From Paramecium octaurelia (lineage: Eukaryota > Ciliophora > Oligohymenophorea > Peniculida > Parameciidae): 64,000 nt of DNA. The stretch covers positions 73,679 through 137,678 of the forward strand of contig CAJJDP010000067.1 of NCBI GenBank assembly GCA_905182995.1, given 5' to 3'. The position numbers and the translations under genes are program-made. Shown here one piece after another: positions 1-13,154 of the stretch. The number at the start of each line of letters is the position of its first letter. Positions within the stretch are counted from its first letter, which is position 1. Below the pieces are notes generated by a model. The model was not told where the DNA came from. It was given only the letters and a program-made list of their open reading frames with translations, and ran no database searches.

Positions 1-1764
1 ATTTTACAATTGGAATCATCTATAAAAATAAAGGCGATATACCTAATCAAGTATAGATTATTTAATTATAAGCAGGAAGAATTGGAAAATAATACAACTT
101 GTACTTCCTCATAGGCATAACAAAATTATATCAAATTGAATTTTGCTTAGCTTGCACTTAAGAATTGTTAGGGAAATGTTCAAATATTAAAGTGGAAGGT
201 CAATGTTGGAGATTACATTTCGCCCATGATGATTTTAGGGATTTGCGCAGATGAAACAGAAGAGGATGTTATTGAGTTGAAATCTAAGTTTAATGGTCGA
301 GTAATTGAATTAGCCAAGACAAAAATAATTTTGCCAAGAAGCTCTGCATTAATGGTGATTGATAGCTCACAGACTTGCAACCATTTGAAAATTGAGAATA
401 ACTATTGTCTTATTTGTAATGAAAAAGTGATTCGCAATGCTGAATCCTTAGATCTCAATTATTCGGATGATATTTCTAAAAAAATTTCAAAAGAAGTAGT
501 TCTTGACATTTTGAAGAAAAGGAAACTCATAATGGTACTGGATCTGGATCAAACAATCTTACACGCCATCAAAGTTTCGACTAGTTTCAATAAGTATGAG
601 TTTTGTGAGAAGCAGAATAAAATGATATAAGATGAGAGTGAGGCATAATTCAACGGGTTTCAATAATTGGGCTTTAATATAAAGGAGCATTTCCTAGATA
701 TGTCTTGCGATTAGCAGAGCAAATTTATCATTAAATTAAGACCCTACTTCGAGTAGTTCTTCTTAACATTGATACCTCTATTTGACATCTTCATTTACAC
801 CAAGGCAAGTAAATCATATGCAGATTTCATCTTAAACTTTATTACTCATAGATTAAATGAATTTATTCCTGAACATAAACCTTTCTTTCCTCCACAAAGA
901 GTCTTATCACGTGAGGATACTATATGTTCAAACAGTAAATCATTGAACAGACTCTTTTATCCAGGAATTGCTACTAATCTATTAGTAATTTTAGATGATA
1001 ATGCTGGAATGTGGAATCAATTCAAAGAGAATCTCATATATACAAAACCATTCGTATACTTTAATGAACATAGTTCTACAAAAGATGGCTAAGGAATTGT
1101 AACTGATATTGAAAAAGAAGTACAAATATTCAATAAAAATGATTTTTGGCTTTATACAATTACATAGAAATTGAAAGAAATTTCTGATAAGTTTTGGAGC
1201 CAAATTAAATAGGCTCAGGATGATCCAAATTTTATAGTTGAAATAGAATAATAAGTATGGAAGACAAAAAAAGTAAAAACTGAGATTATTGAAGATACAA
1301 GTGTAAGATTGGAAGAGAGAAATCTATTGGATTTAATAATAAACAGAAAAATCAGTGTTCCATCAATATATTTAGAAATGAGAAGAAGCGTATTGAGCGG
1401 TGTTACATTATTTTTTGCAATATCAGAAGCACATGAAGAAACTATAAAGAGAGGTTTAGAATAAGCAAAGGATAAAGCTGTTATTTTGGGAGCCAAAGTT
1501 TACAGAGAGTTTAAAGAAGATAATTTTGTGGGTCAAGAAAACAGTTACGTTATTACAGTTGGAAGAAGAAAGATTAGGAGTATCATGATTGCTTAGGAAA
1601 AGAATATTCCTATTATACATTATAAGTGGATTGAAGATTGTGATAATTATCTATTTCGAGCAGATTACAAACTATATATTGAGAGAGAAGACGGAATTAA
1701 TAAAAACTTAACTGAAGAGGATCAAAGAGATTATGTCTTAAAGTGTTAGTTAATGAAAATATGA
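1..1764 (+). CDS. FCP1: FCP1-type RNA polymerase II CTD phosphatase (5' partial)
   Basis: Probably dephosphorylates the C-terminal domain of RNA polymerase II in the nucleus. The frame is open from the left edge, so the N-terminus lies outside the window. A 25-nt intron at 51-75 gives the more protein-like start. Seen in order: a biotin/lipoyl-like N-terminal domain as in animal FCP1, the DxDxT catalytic motif (DLDQT, about 541-555) that carries the phospho-acceptor Asp, the FCPH domain with an LDD motif near 990, and a C-terminal BRCT domain (about 1380-1760). The stop is TGA at 1762-1764. In-frame TAA/TAG are read as Gln. The family call rests on DLDQT plus BRCT; the exact orthologue is inferred. 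Confidence 0.85.
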
Positions 1765-1879
1765 GGAGTAAATTATTTTTGAAATTGATTTTAATTAAAA
1801 AATAATTTTATTTATGTATTAATACTATTCATAAAGAAGCTCTATTTAAGAAAATGATCGCAATAGATCTTTTGGGAAC

Positions 1880-2803
1880 ATGTTCAATTCCACTAAATCC
1901 GATACTCTTTAGACTGATCAAAGACACTCAGGATGCTTAGAACGAATACAAATTCTAGTCTAAGAATTGGATCGAATGGCAGATGCTTAAAGAGTGGCCA
2001 ATTAAGAAATATCACAATTAAAACAGGAACTGGAACAAGCTAAAAAAAGTAATTCGACTCTGGTTTTGAATAATGGTTTTGATTCTGAGATTCTCGCAGA
2101 ATTGAAGCTATAACAATAAAAATTTAATCAATACAAACAAGTTAAGGAGTAATAAATTGAAGAATTAGAAAATGAACTACTTAAAGTCCATAAACAATAT
2201 AAGGAAGAGAAATTAATAAGAATGGACTTGAATTAGAAGTATGAATAGAAATAAATGGACGTTGAATATTTACAGAAAGAACTTAACAAATATACTTAAG
2301 AACAATAGGATTCGAATGACAGTGGCATCCTTAATTAATTACATGAAGATGTGATTGAATTACAATCAGAGAATAAAGAACTTAGAAACAGTAACTAGAG
2401 TTACCAATAAAAAATTGAAGAACTTTTAGAAAATTAAAGAATTTTGGAATAAAAACTGAAATAGTAATCAAAAGAAGTATCATTCTAACCATCTCCCATT
2501 AAAAATTAAAATTAATACTCCACAACCGAATAAAGAACAGATCCAATACAAAAGTATAATAGAACTAAAACTATGCAGCCTATGTAATACTCAAACGATC
2601 AAAATTCTAATCAATAAGCTAATTCAAGTTCATCATTCAATAATCTTTAATAAAGATTGTCTTTGGTTTAAATAGGACAGAAAAATAATTCTGAAAACCT
2701 GACCAATTAATAAGATACTATCAGAAAAGATTCATTGAGGAGTCAACCAAAGCCTGTGTAAAACATTAAATACTCAACAAACAAGATTGTTCAGTAATTT
2801 TGA
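1880..2803 (+). CDS. Coiled-coil, Gln-rich protein
   Basis: Unrecognised 307-residue protein with no intron needed. Residues about 20-205 are a long heptad-type coiled coil rich in Gln, Glu, Leu and Lys, many of the Gln written TAA or TAG. The last 100 residues are Ser/Asn/Gln-rich and probably disordered. An earlier ATG at 1854 is out of frame, so the start at 1880 was chosen. The TGA stop lies 26 bp from the stop of the convergent gene at 2830-3240. Coiled coils of this kind are common in ciliate cytoskeleton and basal-body proteins, but nothing here fixes a function. Confidence 0.7.
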
Positions 2804-2829
2804 ATTGATATTGTTAATAATTTCAGTAA

Positions 2830-3240
2830 TCATAACACATTCCAAGTTCCTTTTTAGGCTTTGGCTAATACCTTATGAGCTTATCTTCTAATCTCAGAAT
2901 CTGAGTCCCTATTGAACTTTTCTAGAGCTTCCATAACTTCTATTTACAATCTGTTAGGAGAGCCATCGCAAATAATATGGAGAATTCTAGCTCTAATTCT
3001 TGGGTCAGGATCATCAACTAGCTGAAAGATTCTGGTCCAAAATTCAGGAACATCCTCTTAAACCTTACAAGGACAGAGTTAAGAAGCTGCTGCCAACCTA
3101 ATATCATTGTCTTCATTTGTAGTATAGGCCAGTATTTCGTAAACATCCTCTGTAATTTTGATTCTTGCAAGAGCATCTTTCTTTGTTTGATGATCTGTTT
3201 AAGCGTTCTTACTTTTATTAGCTTTACCCTTTTATTTCAT
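2830..3240 (-). CDS. Small HEAT-like repeat protein
   Basis: Predicted 136-residue intronless protein. A basic N-terminus of about 25 residues is followed by paired helices with the pattern of HEAT/armadillo repeats: blocks such as NDIRLAAASQL, DPDPRIRARIL and DSEIRRQAHKVL sit about 35-40 residues apart, each with an acidic turn then D-x-x-(I/V)-R. Such repeats usually form a protein-binding surface. I know no named family of this size. The 3' end faces the coiled-coil gene to its left with only 26 bp between the stops. The start ATG at 3238-3240 is the only one upstream of the repeat region in frame. Confidence 0.7.
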
Positions 3241-3377
3241 TTATTTAATGAAGAATCTTAATGTAATTGTATATATTCTGTAAAAAATAATTCTTTATTA
3301 AAATTAAGATCAAACAATAATGATCAGAATATATAAATTGCTATTTAATCAATAAATGATATTATTAATTTGGTTTA

Positions 3378-4584
3378 TCATTCAAGCAATCTGACTTCAC
3401 ATTTAAATAGCCCAGCAGCAAAGTGATATTATCCGTCTGGATTTACTTTGAAAGCGAATTGCTGTAGGATATTGCATAAAAATTTACATGACTGCTACCG
3501 ACCTTCAAGATTGTAACACTGTGTTCGGGACCATTCCAAGTGAGTATTAATTTATCATTTTAATCAAAATTAAAACCAACTTTTTTAGTGTTTATGGATG
3601 GATCATTTGAACTAAATACATCTAATTTAAATATTTATTCATTACACCCTCCATGATAAATCAAGTACAAACCATGGCCAGATTCATTCCAGTCATGAAA
3701 ACTAAATGCTCTTCTTCCTTTTTGTTTTCGTTCGTTTATATCCATAACTCCGATATACAAGTTCTATTTTTTAATATATACAATACTCCTCCTCTTTCCT
3801 TCACATCAATTGTTAGACTCTGTATTTGATCTTTCTCAAGTTATTGCTGGATACAAATCAACCCCATTGCATTTCCTTTCTCATATGCAGCTTCCTCTCT
3901 AATTGTCACAGAACTGGCTTTGAAATTATGACTCCAAGCAAAATGCATTCTAGTATACCATATTCTATTGGTACTTTTATAAAATTAAGGGACTCTACAA
4001 ATGTTAGATATGCATGTAACTTTATAGAGTAGCATTGCTTAATGTTTTCAATGCTGATTCTGCTTATGTATTCAATTCTTTTAGGATGATTTCGTTTTCC
4101 CTTTTCCATTTTTCTAACACTTTTTATGGTCCCAACTTGTTGATTTTTAAGACATGTAAAAGACCTTGTACATTGAGTTATTGTGGAGGATTGGATTCGT
4201 TCAATTGACTTAATGCCTGATTGATAGAGGCTTTATCTGCTCCCAAAACATCATAAGCCTCTATGGTTCTATTTGTTTCAAGGAGTAAATTTACTTTATT
4301 AAGTTTTCTTCAAAGATCTTAACTGACTCATGCATCTAGACAGATCTACTTTGTATGGCCTTTACGAGTTCATCCTTATTAAATTATTAATTAATTTATT
4401 CCCTGACTTGTTGGGGGAATTAAGCACGGATCAGTTTCTAGAACTCCGAGTATATTTGATAATCATGAGACTTATGAGGGTGAATGTCATTTTTTGCTTT
4501 AAAAAACCTGCTGGATTAATCGCACTTAGGATCAATGCATATATATTGTTTCTCTTGATTTTCCTTGTGATCATTATTATCCAT
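3378..4584 (-). CDS. Zinc-finger/coiled-coil protein with SPRY-like C-terminal domain
   Basis: About 360 residues across five exons; four introns of 23-34 nt restore a continuous frame. The N-terminus has Cys and His in a B-box-like arrangement (CIDPKC, then HPHKSH), then an alpha-helical coiled-coil middle. The C-terminal 170 residues look like a SPRY/B30.2-type beta-sandwich, with blocks FAWSH, YIGVMDI, FSFHDWNESG and LTWNGPEH. This B-box-coil-SPRY order recalls TRIM-like proteins, which often act as ubiquitin ligases, but there is no RING domain and I see no catalytic motif. The second intron may be 25 or 34 nt; both keep frame. The function is not established. Confidence 0.7.
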
Positions 4585-4791
4585 TTTATTTATAATTATT
4601 TCTCTATAAATTAAATAATCAATAATATATTAGCCATTTTCCAAAGGAAGTTAGAACCATCAATCTATCATTTAATAAGGATTTTATTGATCATCAGATT
4701 TCTCTAATTTTTTAGTGGAGGAATCTAAAATTTTTTATTTTTTTTACCTATAAATTTAATTCGAAAATACATATTGTAATCAACATTAAAA

Positions 4792-6548
4792 ATGAATAAG
4801 ATTATGCTATCCTTCAAAAACTCTTAAAAATAGAACCAATTCTTAGTTGATCAACTTCCCATGTTAACCTTTTTTTATGAACGAGTGTGCATATTTGGCT
4901 CAATTAGCGCAATAATTATTTTTTCCTTGGAGTTCATTTACCCTATTGGGTTTGGAAAAAGTAAATACTTTATCATTTGTTTACCTCTGGTCTTTTTGAT
5001 AACGTTTAAACTAATAAAAAAGCACCCAAAGTTATTTAATTACATCATACCTTTTAACAACCTTTTGGTTGGCATAATATATAATGTTACGGTTCTATTT
5101 GAGTTAATTCCAGACTTAAATTTGATGATAGGATAAACAGTTGTTTTGGTGTAGTTCAGTTTACTCTTGGGGTCAAACTTTGCACTTAATATGGCAATTA
5201 TAATATTTAACTTTACTACTTTGGTGTTAGTGTAAACTATAGTTTAGGACTCCTTCAATGGAAATTAAGTTATGTTGATATTAGGTACTAAAAATAAATA
5301 AAAAATTTAGCTCTTATTTTATCCTGCTTGTCATACTATTCAAATGAGTATCAAAAAAGAGAGTTCTTCTTACTAAAACAAAGAAACGAAGTGCAATATG
5401 GCAGTCTAATTGAGCAGTTCGGCATATAGGTGTTCAAAGTCAAATATGACAGAAAAACCAACTTCCTGAGATTAGAATCTCAAAATTAAACCACAATCGG
5501 AGACAACTTCTCCTCTTAAGAGGATTTCAGGAAGTTCATCAGATAAATTCTGATTCCCAAATAGCAGAGATCAGCAATGATATAATCAAAAATTTCATCA
5601 TCAAAACTAAGGAGTGACCGCTTACTTGTGAACTCCCAAGCTAAATTGACTCGAATTACATTTCCAAATTTAGATAGCTATGAAACCCTTGAGTAAGTGC
5701 TTCATAAATCATTAACTGCATAAAAAAGCGACAATTTTTAATTCTTACAGGGTTACGACTTCAATTAGAAATGTGATTATAAAATAAAAATCTTGCATAC
5801 TATTGAAAAAGGAGAAGCCAAAGCAATCGTATTACTTCAATAGAATGAAATCAAAAAAGAATTTATTAAGGTTAAATAATAGAGAGATTGCCTGAGGAAG
5901 ACCATAACTTAATTCCAAAAATTATTTGAAATTCGAATTAAATAAATGAGTTCACTTATAACTCCTAGAGGGCTACAGTAAAAAACTGTTTTGTTATCTG
6001 AAGTAAACTTTCGATTACTTCAATTCATTTCGGAATATTTTTCGATATGTATTAGTAAGAACGATATTCCGAAGTTAAAAATTTCTACTATCAACATTCT
6101 AAGCCTAATACAATAAATAGAGAGTCCTCTAAGAGATTATTTAAATTATCAATAGATTAAACTTACTTATCAAACTGAACACAATTTAATCATTACTAAT
6201 AATACTTATTTGATCACTCATTTAATTCTAAGTCTATTGTGCTTCCTTATTGAAAAGTCTCCATTATCAATTACTTTAATTATAAATTAGAAGTATGAAA
6301 CAGGGTTTAAATTGGAGAATGTGGATGAAGTTGTGATTAAGATAAATGCTCAGTACGGAGGAACTATCAAGAAGGTATTTGAAATAGAGTGTTTCAATAG
6401 AATGATGACAAAGGTAATCAAGATTATTGGTCCCAGTGGTAAATTCCTATATAAATAAAGTGATAGTCAGTTTGGTTAGGAAATCACCTTTGAGGGTGTA
6501 ATCTTTAAGAATTTAAGCTCATTTAAAGCAAGCCTTTCAAAGCTTTGA
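4792..6548 (+). CDS. Multi-pass membrane protein, divergent histidine-kinase-like sensor
   Basis: 576 residues with one 26-nt intron at 5285-5310. The N-terminal 170 residues hold about six hydrophobic segments; the rest is cytosolic. The soluble part follows the layout of ciliate membrane histidine kinases: a coiled helix pair, then alternating strands and helices like an ATPase domain (the segment ending LLCFLIEKSP occupies the N-box place). I see no clean phospho-His H-box and no N, G1 or G2 box, so it is probably not an active kinase. The gene at 25880-27304 has the same plan. The kinase-like origin is inferred from layout only. Confidence 0.65.
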
Positions 6549-6714
6549 ATTTCATTTAACCTTAAATAAATATAACTAATCACTTTAATTTTTGATATAA
6601 GTTTAAAATGAAAATTAGACAAGTAGTGGTCTCAATTTATATATTTTTATGAATAATTAAATATATTAATTACAGTTGTATACATGATGCAGTTGCCAAA
6701 ACTCATCCAAGAAC

Positions 6715-8360
6715 ATGTATTATTTGAGTGCAGAGGTAAAGTACGATATTTATGAAGAGTTAAAGTAACAGTAATCAGATAATATCATTTTTGATAAGAG
6801 CATGAAAAGTATAAAAACTCATAAATATAGAGGTTTCGTATTAAAGGTGGGTCCGACAAATCTCTACACTTACCACAATTCTCAAGACTTAAATCTGAGG
6901 GGTTCCAATTTGTACATCCAAATATACGTGATTGAAAAATTGAAATTCACCCTTGAACTTACTTCTAAAGATGAAGTATCGATATCCATTATATAAACAG
7001 ACTTATAAGATTATAGTAGGCTCCAATTTTCAATAGGCATACACAAAAAACAAAAATGAAGTGAAAATATCAAGCGCATTCATATTGACAAAAAAATGGA
7101 TCAGCTTAGCATTTGATATTGACAGTTTTTTCAAGGTTGGAGAAATGTAGGTCAAGACGCTCACTATTCAAACTCTTTGTAGATTGAAGAAGATATATGA
7201 ATCTAATATTGTGGGCAAATTAAAGTAATAGTAATTTATAACAAAGTGATGGTTTATGTATTATTTAGAAGATTTGCGAAAAAAGAATCTTGGAACTCTT
7301 ACCAATGAGTGTTAGAGCATAATCAGAAAACCTAGAAATTAGAAAAAATTAATTATCTAATCAATTACGAAGAATATCTAATATATCCAATTCTTAAGAA
7401 AGAAATATTTAGAGTCAATAGGAAAGGAAATCTGTATAGCCCAAATAGATTTATATGAATTTTTAAGAGTAAACTAAACCCAGTAATCCAAATGGACTAA
7501 AAGTAAAGGCAATTTCGTTTGCTTAACAATAGAGAAAACCTATTTAATTATAGAATGGCAAAAATCCATCTATAAATAGAATCCAATTGTAAGCAAAACC
7601 TATTGTGTTTGAAGATAGAACCAAAGCTACTAATCCAACTCAAGAACAATAATAAGCAGCGTAGTAGTCCTCGCAACTAATGCAATCTGAATCTAATCGA
7701 TCAAAGAAGTTGCCTTAAATGGGAGCAACTCTAACAAAGTAATATTCTTAAGAATGTCTATTGGAGAAGACAATTCAATTAGCAACTGGATTGTAGGTGA
7801 TCGAAGAAGTTGCTTCCACTAAGCCCCCTATTCATTCCAAATCGAATTCAACTAAACAAAGCACTTAAATGCAATTATAGAAAAAAGCAGTTTAAAGTTT
7901 CCTTAGACATAATCAAGACTTTTAAAATGGAAGTAACTATACTCATGATCCTTTTGATGAATTAAAAACAGAGAATGATTAAAAGCATAAACAGTCCTAG
8001 ATTAGCTCCGGAGTCAAGGATTTGTATTATGAATGTGACAATTCTTAATATTAAACAAAATATGGTAAATTTTCCAATACTTTTACACGTCCTTTGGGAT
8101 TGTCATCCTACAATCACAGACTAGTGTCTCAACAATCCACAAATTAGAACCAAGGGAGCACCAATGAGTATTTTTACTTGAGTAGTTAATAAATAGAATA
8201 AAATTAAAGTGTAAATTAAACAGCAAATGAAATTGAGGAACAAATAGAAGCTCCAGAGCTAAAAAGTAAGATCACAGATGAAAGTTTCATTTCTATAAAT
8301 GGTCTATAAATTAAGTAGGAAGATAGTGAAGAGGAACTTGCAGTCTCAAAGTTCGAATGA
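6715..8360 (+). CDS. CFAP20-domain protein with long Gln/Ser-rich tail
   Basis: 532 residues with introns of 25 nt (6976-7000) and 22 nt. Residues about 1-170 match the CFAP20/DUF667 domain and resemble CFAP20DC: a strand GFVLKVGPTN, then YIQIYVIEKLKFTLEL, a block like K..SSAFILTKKWISLAFDI, and a final strand TIQTLCRLKKIY. CFAP20 itself sits at the inner junction of axonemal doublet microtubules, so a ciliary role is likely. The remaining 360 residues are low-complexity (Gln, Ser, Asn) and probably disordered. The start could also lie upstream at 6684 with an extra intron; 6715 was chosen because it is in frame with the domain. Confidence 0.7.
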
Positions 8361-8440
8361 ATAATTTTTGTATTTATTAAGAAATATATCTTCCACTAAC
8401 AGGTTTGCAAATAACTGTATTAATTGCTATTAAATATGAA

Positions 8441-9580
<1,140 letters not shown>

Positions 9581-9594
9581 AAATAAATTAATAT

Positions 9595-12500
9595 TCACAT
9601 CACTCTAGATTCTTAGGGATGATAATTCAGATTGGCCAATTCAGACTCTTAACGAATTACTTAAATTTAGTAACCAGTGTTGTTCTGTGCAGTTGGGGAT
9701 GCCAATTTTGACACTTCCTCATTGGCATGCCCATGTCCTCCTAATTTATTCAGAAAGGAGAGTTTTGGGTCTGGAAGCAGTCTTAGTAACACTCTCACAA
9801 TCAAACTTCCTGAGCCAAATGCAACGCAAATCAACCTTAAATCTATAATTCACGTTTACCATTGTTGAATTCTTAATCCAAAAAATGTATAACAGTGGAA
9901 GACGATTCCACCAAATGTAACTATAATAATTTACAGAGCCAGAATCCCAATGACTATTATAGGAAATAGGATGTTTGTGAAAATGCCTTGGAAAATATTG
10001 GGTTCATCTTTTATCCTCCTTGCATTTATGAAGTTGAATAGCTGCATCATCACAAAGGTATTAAAAATCATTGTAAATTGTCTTGAAGGGATATAACTCT
10101 TTTTGTAGAACGTTTCGTAGTTCTCTGAACCATCCACAAAATAATCAGTGCTGAAGGAAACTAAGTTGCAGTACTCTTAATAATTAGGACATAAATGGAT
10201 CTTAATTGCTTCATCGTAATATGTATTGGAATACTTGTATTCCAGGTTTCCTTCAAAATCTGCATTGCTATCTTCTGATCCCTTGTATTCAGGAACAAAG
10301 CTTTGAGCAGAAAACAATAATATTAGCATAATAATCATCTAATAAATGGCTTATCCCAGAATGTGCTTGAACATTTTTTCTGAAACCATGTACTCGTTTC
10401 TATTATGAGGTTTTCTCTACAACAATTCTGGTGTAGGTGTTTCTGTAGCCAAAGCCAAAGAGGCAAAGGTATCCATAATCAAATTGATCCAAAGCATTTG
10501 GATTGGTTCCAGGACTTCCTACTTAAGTAACACTGAAGATATCAAAGTCAATGTGACAGCCACAACATTGACTGTCAATTAAAATTGCAAAAACTTCTTT
10601 ATTGAATCGTAGATATTCCTTCCCCACATCACTGCCTTGACTATTGAACTAAAATTATCATCCAATAGAATAATGGAAGCACTCTCTCTAGCAACTTCTG
10701 TGCCTGCAATACCCATAGCAAATCCTACATCAGCCTTCTTTAGAGCAGGAGCTAGAAAGAATTTAATTCAATATATTACCATCATTAGTACCATCCCCGG
10801 TCACTGCTACAACATGTCCTCTTTCTAGGAGTCCTGTCACAAGTGCATATTTATCTTCAGGTCTACTTCTGGCTAAAACATCTAAAAGAGGATAGATTTT
10901 ATCAAATTCTTCACCATTTTTAATGGTATCCACTCTAACTGGTTTACCTAATTGTTTGGCTGTTGATTAATCTCTTGGACAATCACAACTAGCTGTCTTG
11001 CACCATTTACAAACTACACCTCCGATTCTATTAACAAAGTCTGGACCTTCTAATACTAAGGAGCGTTCCTCATCAATCAAAATTCCACATTCTTTTGCTA
11101 TAGCTCTGGCAGTGATCTTATTATCACCAGTTACCATTCTAACTTTGATACCTGCAGTTTTGCAATTAGCAACAGCTCCAGGGACTTCAGGTCTTAAGAT
11201 ATCTTTGATTCCAACAATAGCAATCAAGGTCAAATTTTCAGTTTCAACATCATACACCCCTTTATCATTTTTGCTAGTCAGATCTTCAGATCCATTTAAT
11301 TCTCTATAAGCTAATCCGATAGTTCTAAGAGACTGCGATGCCATAGATTCTATTGCTTTCTCTATACTTTATCTGACATTAGAATCAATTGAAATGATGC
11401 CTCTGCTTTTCGAATGCAATTTATTGCACCCGTCTAGAATGATTTCACTAGCACCCTTTATAACTAACCTTTTTCCAATGATCATAGCCATTCTTTTTCT
11501 TTTGCTTGAGAAAGGGATCTTAACACTGGCAACATGATGTTCTCTTTCCTTTTCATAGATGATCCCACATTTCTCGGCAAATAGAATCATGGCTACTTCA
11601 GTTTTACTTCCTTTTTCCTCTGGTCTAATCATGGCTGTTCCATTAACAATTGATGATTGGACATACAACTCATGCATCTAAGCAGGAAAATAAGTATTCA
11701 AATTCAATTACTCATTATACACATCAATGTCCATAAGACTGTCATTCCAAATTGATACCATAAACATTTTATTTTAAGTCAATGTGCCTGTTTTATCTGA
11801 ACATACCATATCTGCTCCACCCATAGTCTCACAAGCAGCCATTTTTCGAACTAAATTGTTGTCCTTCAGCATTCTTTTTGTAGAATAAGCCAAGGAAAGA
11901 GTAACAGCAAGTGGCAATCCTTCAGGAATTGCAACTACGATGACTGTGATTGATATGATAATGAAATTAAGCATTTCCTTCACATGATCTTTTTCAAATG
12001 AATTTTCTTTAATCCTTTCCACGGCAAATCTCAATAATAAAATTAACAATATCAAGGCAGCACTTGCAAGACCGAACTTACCTACATCTTAAGCGATGGC
12101 TTCTAATTTTTCTTATAATGGAGTGGTTTGTACCTCCTCAGTAGCAAGCAACGAGGAGATTTTTCCAACGCAACTAGAATCTCCTACTACAGCTACTATC
12201 ATCTTACCCTCTCCTGAAAGCACCTTCGTGCCACTGAGCATAACTGGAGAGGGAATATCATGTCTACCACAAGAGTTCTGTTGATCTTTCAATTTATCTC
12301 TCGACCTTTTACAATTCTCGTAAGTATCTTTTTTGATCGGATCAGTCTCCCCTGTCATCGCACTTTCCTATTGAGCATTTGTTATTTGATTACGTCACAT
12401 GTTAATTCAGCTGCCTCCACAACAAAGCAATCTGCTGGTATTTCCATGCCTTCAAAGATTTAAATGATATCACCCACCATCACTAAACTCTGGTGCAAAT

Positions 12501-13116
12501 CTATTTTTTATCCATCTCTCCAAACTGTTACCGTTTTCCTGCTGTCAGCCATCTGATTTAAACTTTGAAATTATCTCTCCTTTTGATAGTCCTTCACATA
12601 AATGCTTATCTCTTACATTGATTGCAGTTACATTGCAACACACAAACACGGCTATGAAAATTGCAAATCCTTCTATCCAAGCCAAGGAGCGATGATCATC
12701 ATCTGCTGTCGACACTCCAATTACTATTGAGACGATAGAGGCCACCAGCAACACTCTCATTATGAAATCCTATTTAGATTCTATACTAATAATTCAACCT
12801 CTAAAGCTTATAAAAGCAATTATATGTAAGTTTTTGGGGGAATTACAGGTTTCCTATTATTCCCGAAGAGAATTTCCCTCTCCTGAAAATCGTCTCCCTT
12901 TAAACCCTTCTAAAAACTGGTGCACAAAGTCATTTCCAAATTTTGTAAACCATTAATATTTTCTAATTCATCTATCTCCTCCGCAAATAACCGTTCCTAA
13001 GCAGCGCTAACTATTTTCATTAAGGATTATTTGGAAATCCTAAAATTACCACCCTGATGAAATAATTCTTATGAAATAGATAAGTTTTATTCATCTGATA
13101 GTACTACTTGCAACAT
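9595..13116 (-). CDS. Plasma-membrane-type Ca2+ ATPase (P2B)
   Basis: 1129 residues; five introns of 24-29 nt (9836-9859, 10752-10779, 12368-12393, 12592-12616, 12770-12798) give an exact frame. It pumps Ca2+ out of the cytosol using ATP. All P-type motifs are intact: TGETDP in the actuator domain, PEGLP in TM4, phosphorylation motif DKTGTLT near 11790, KGASE, MVTGDN and [14 protein letters not shown], plus WINLIMD in TM6, all typical of PMCA. About ten membrane segments are visible. The C-terminal tail after TM10 is about 60 residues, shorter than in animals. The divergent RCC1 gene starts 38 bp away. A decayed paralogue lies at 15976-18974. Confidence 0.95.
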
Positions 13117-13154
13117 CAATATAATTAATATATCGTTAAATTTGAAATTCTTAT

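Noticed and set aside
5695-5753. GTAAGT...TTACAG stretch of about 58 nt, resembling a longer intron
   Set aside because: The reading frame of the membrane-sensor gene is open across it in the ciliate code and its length does not fit the other introns.
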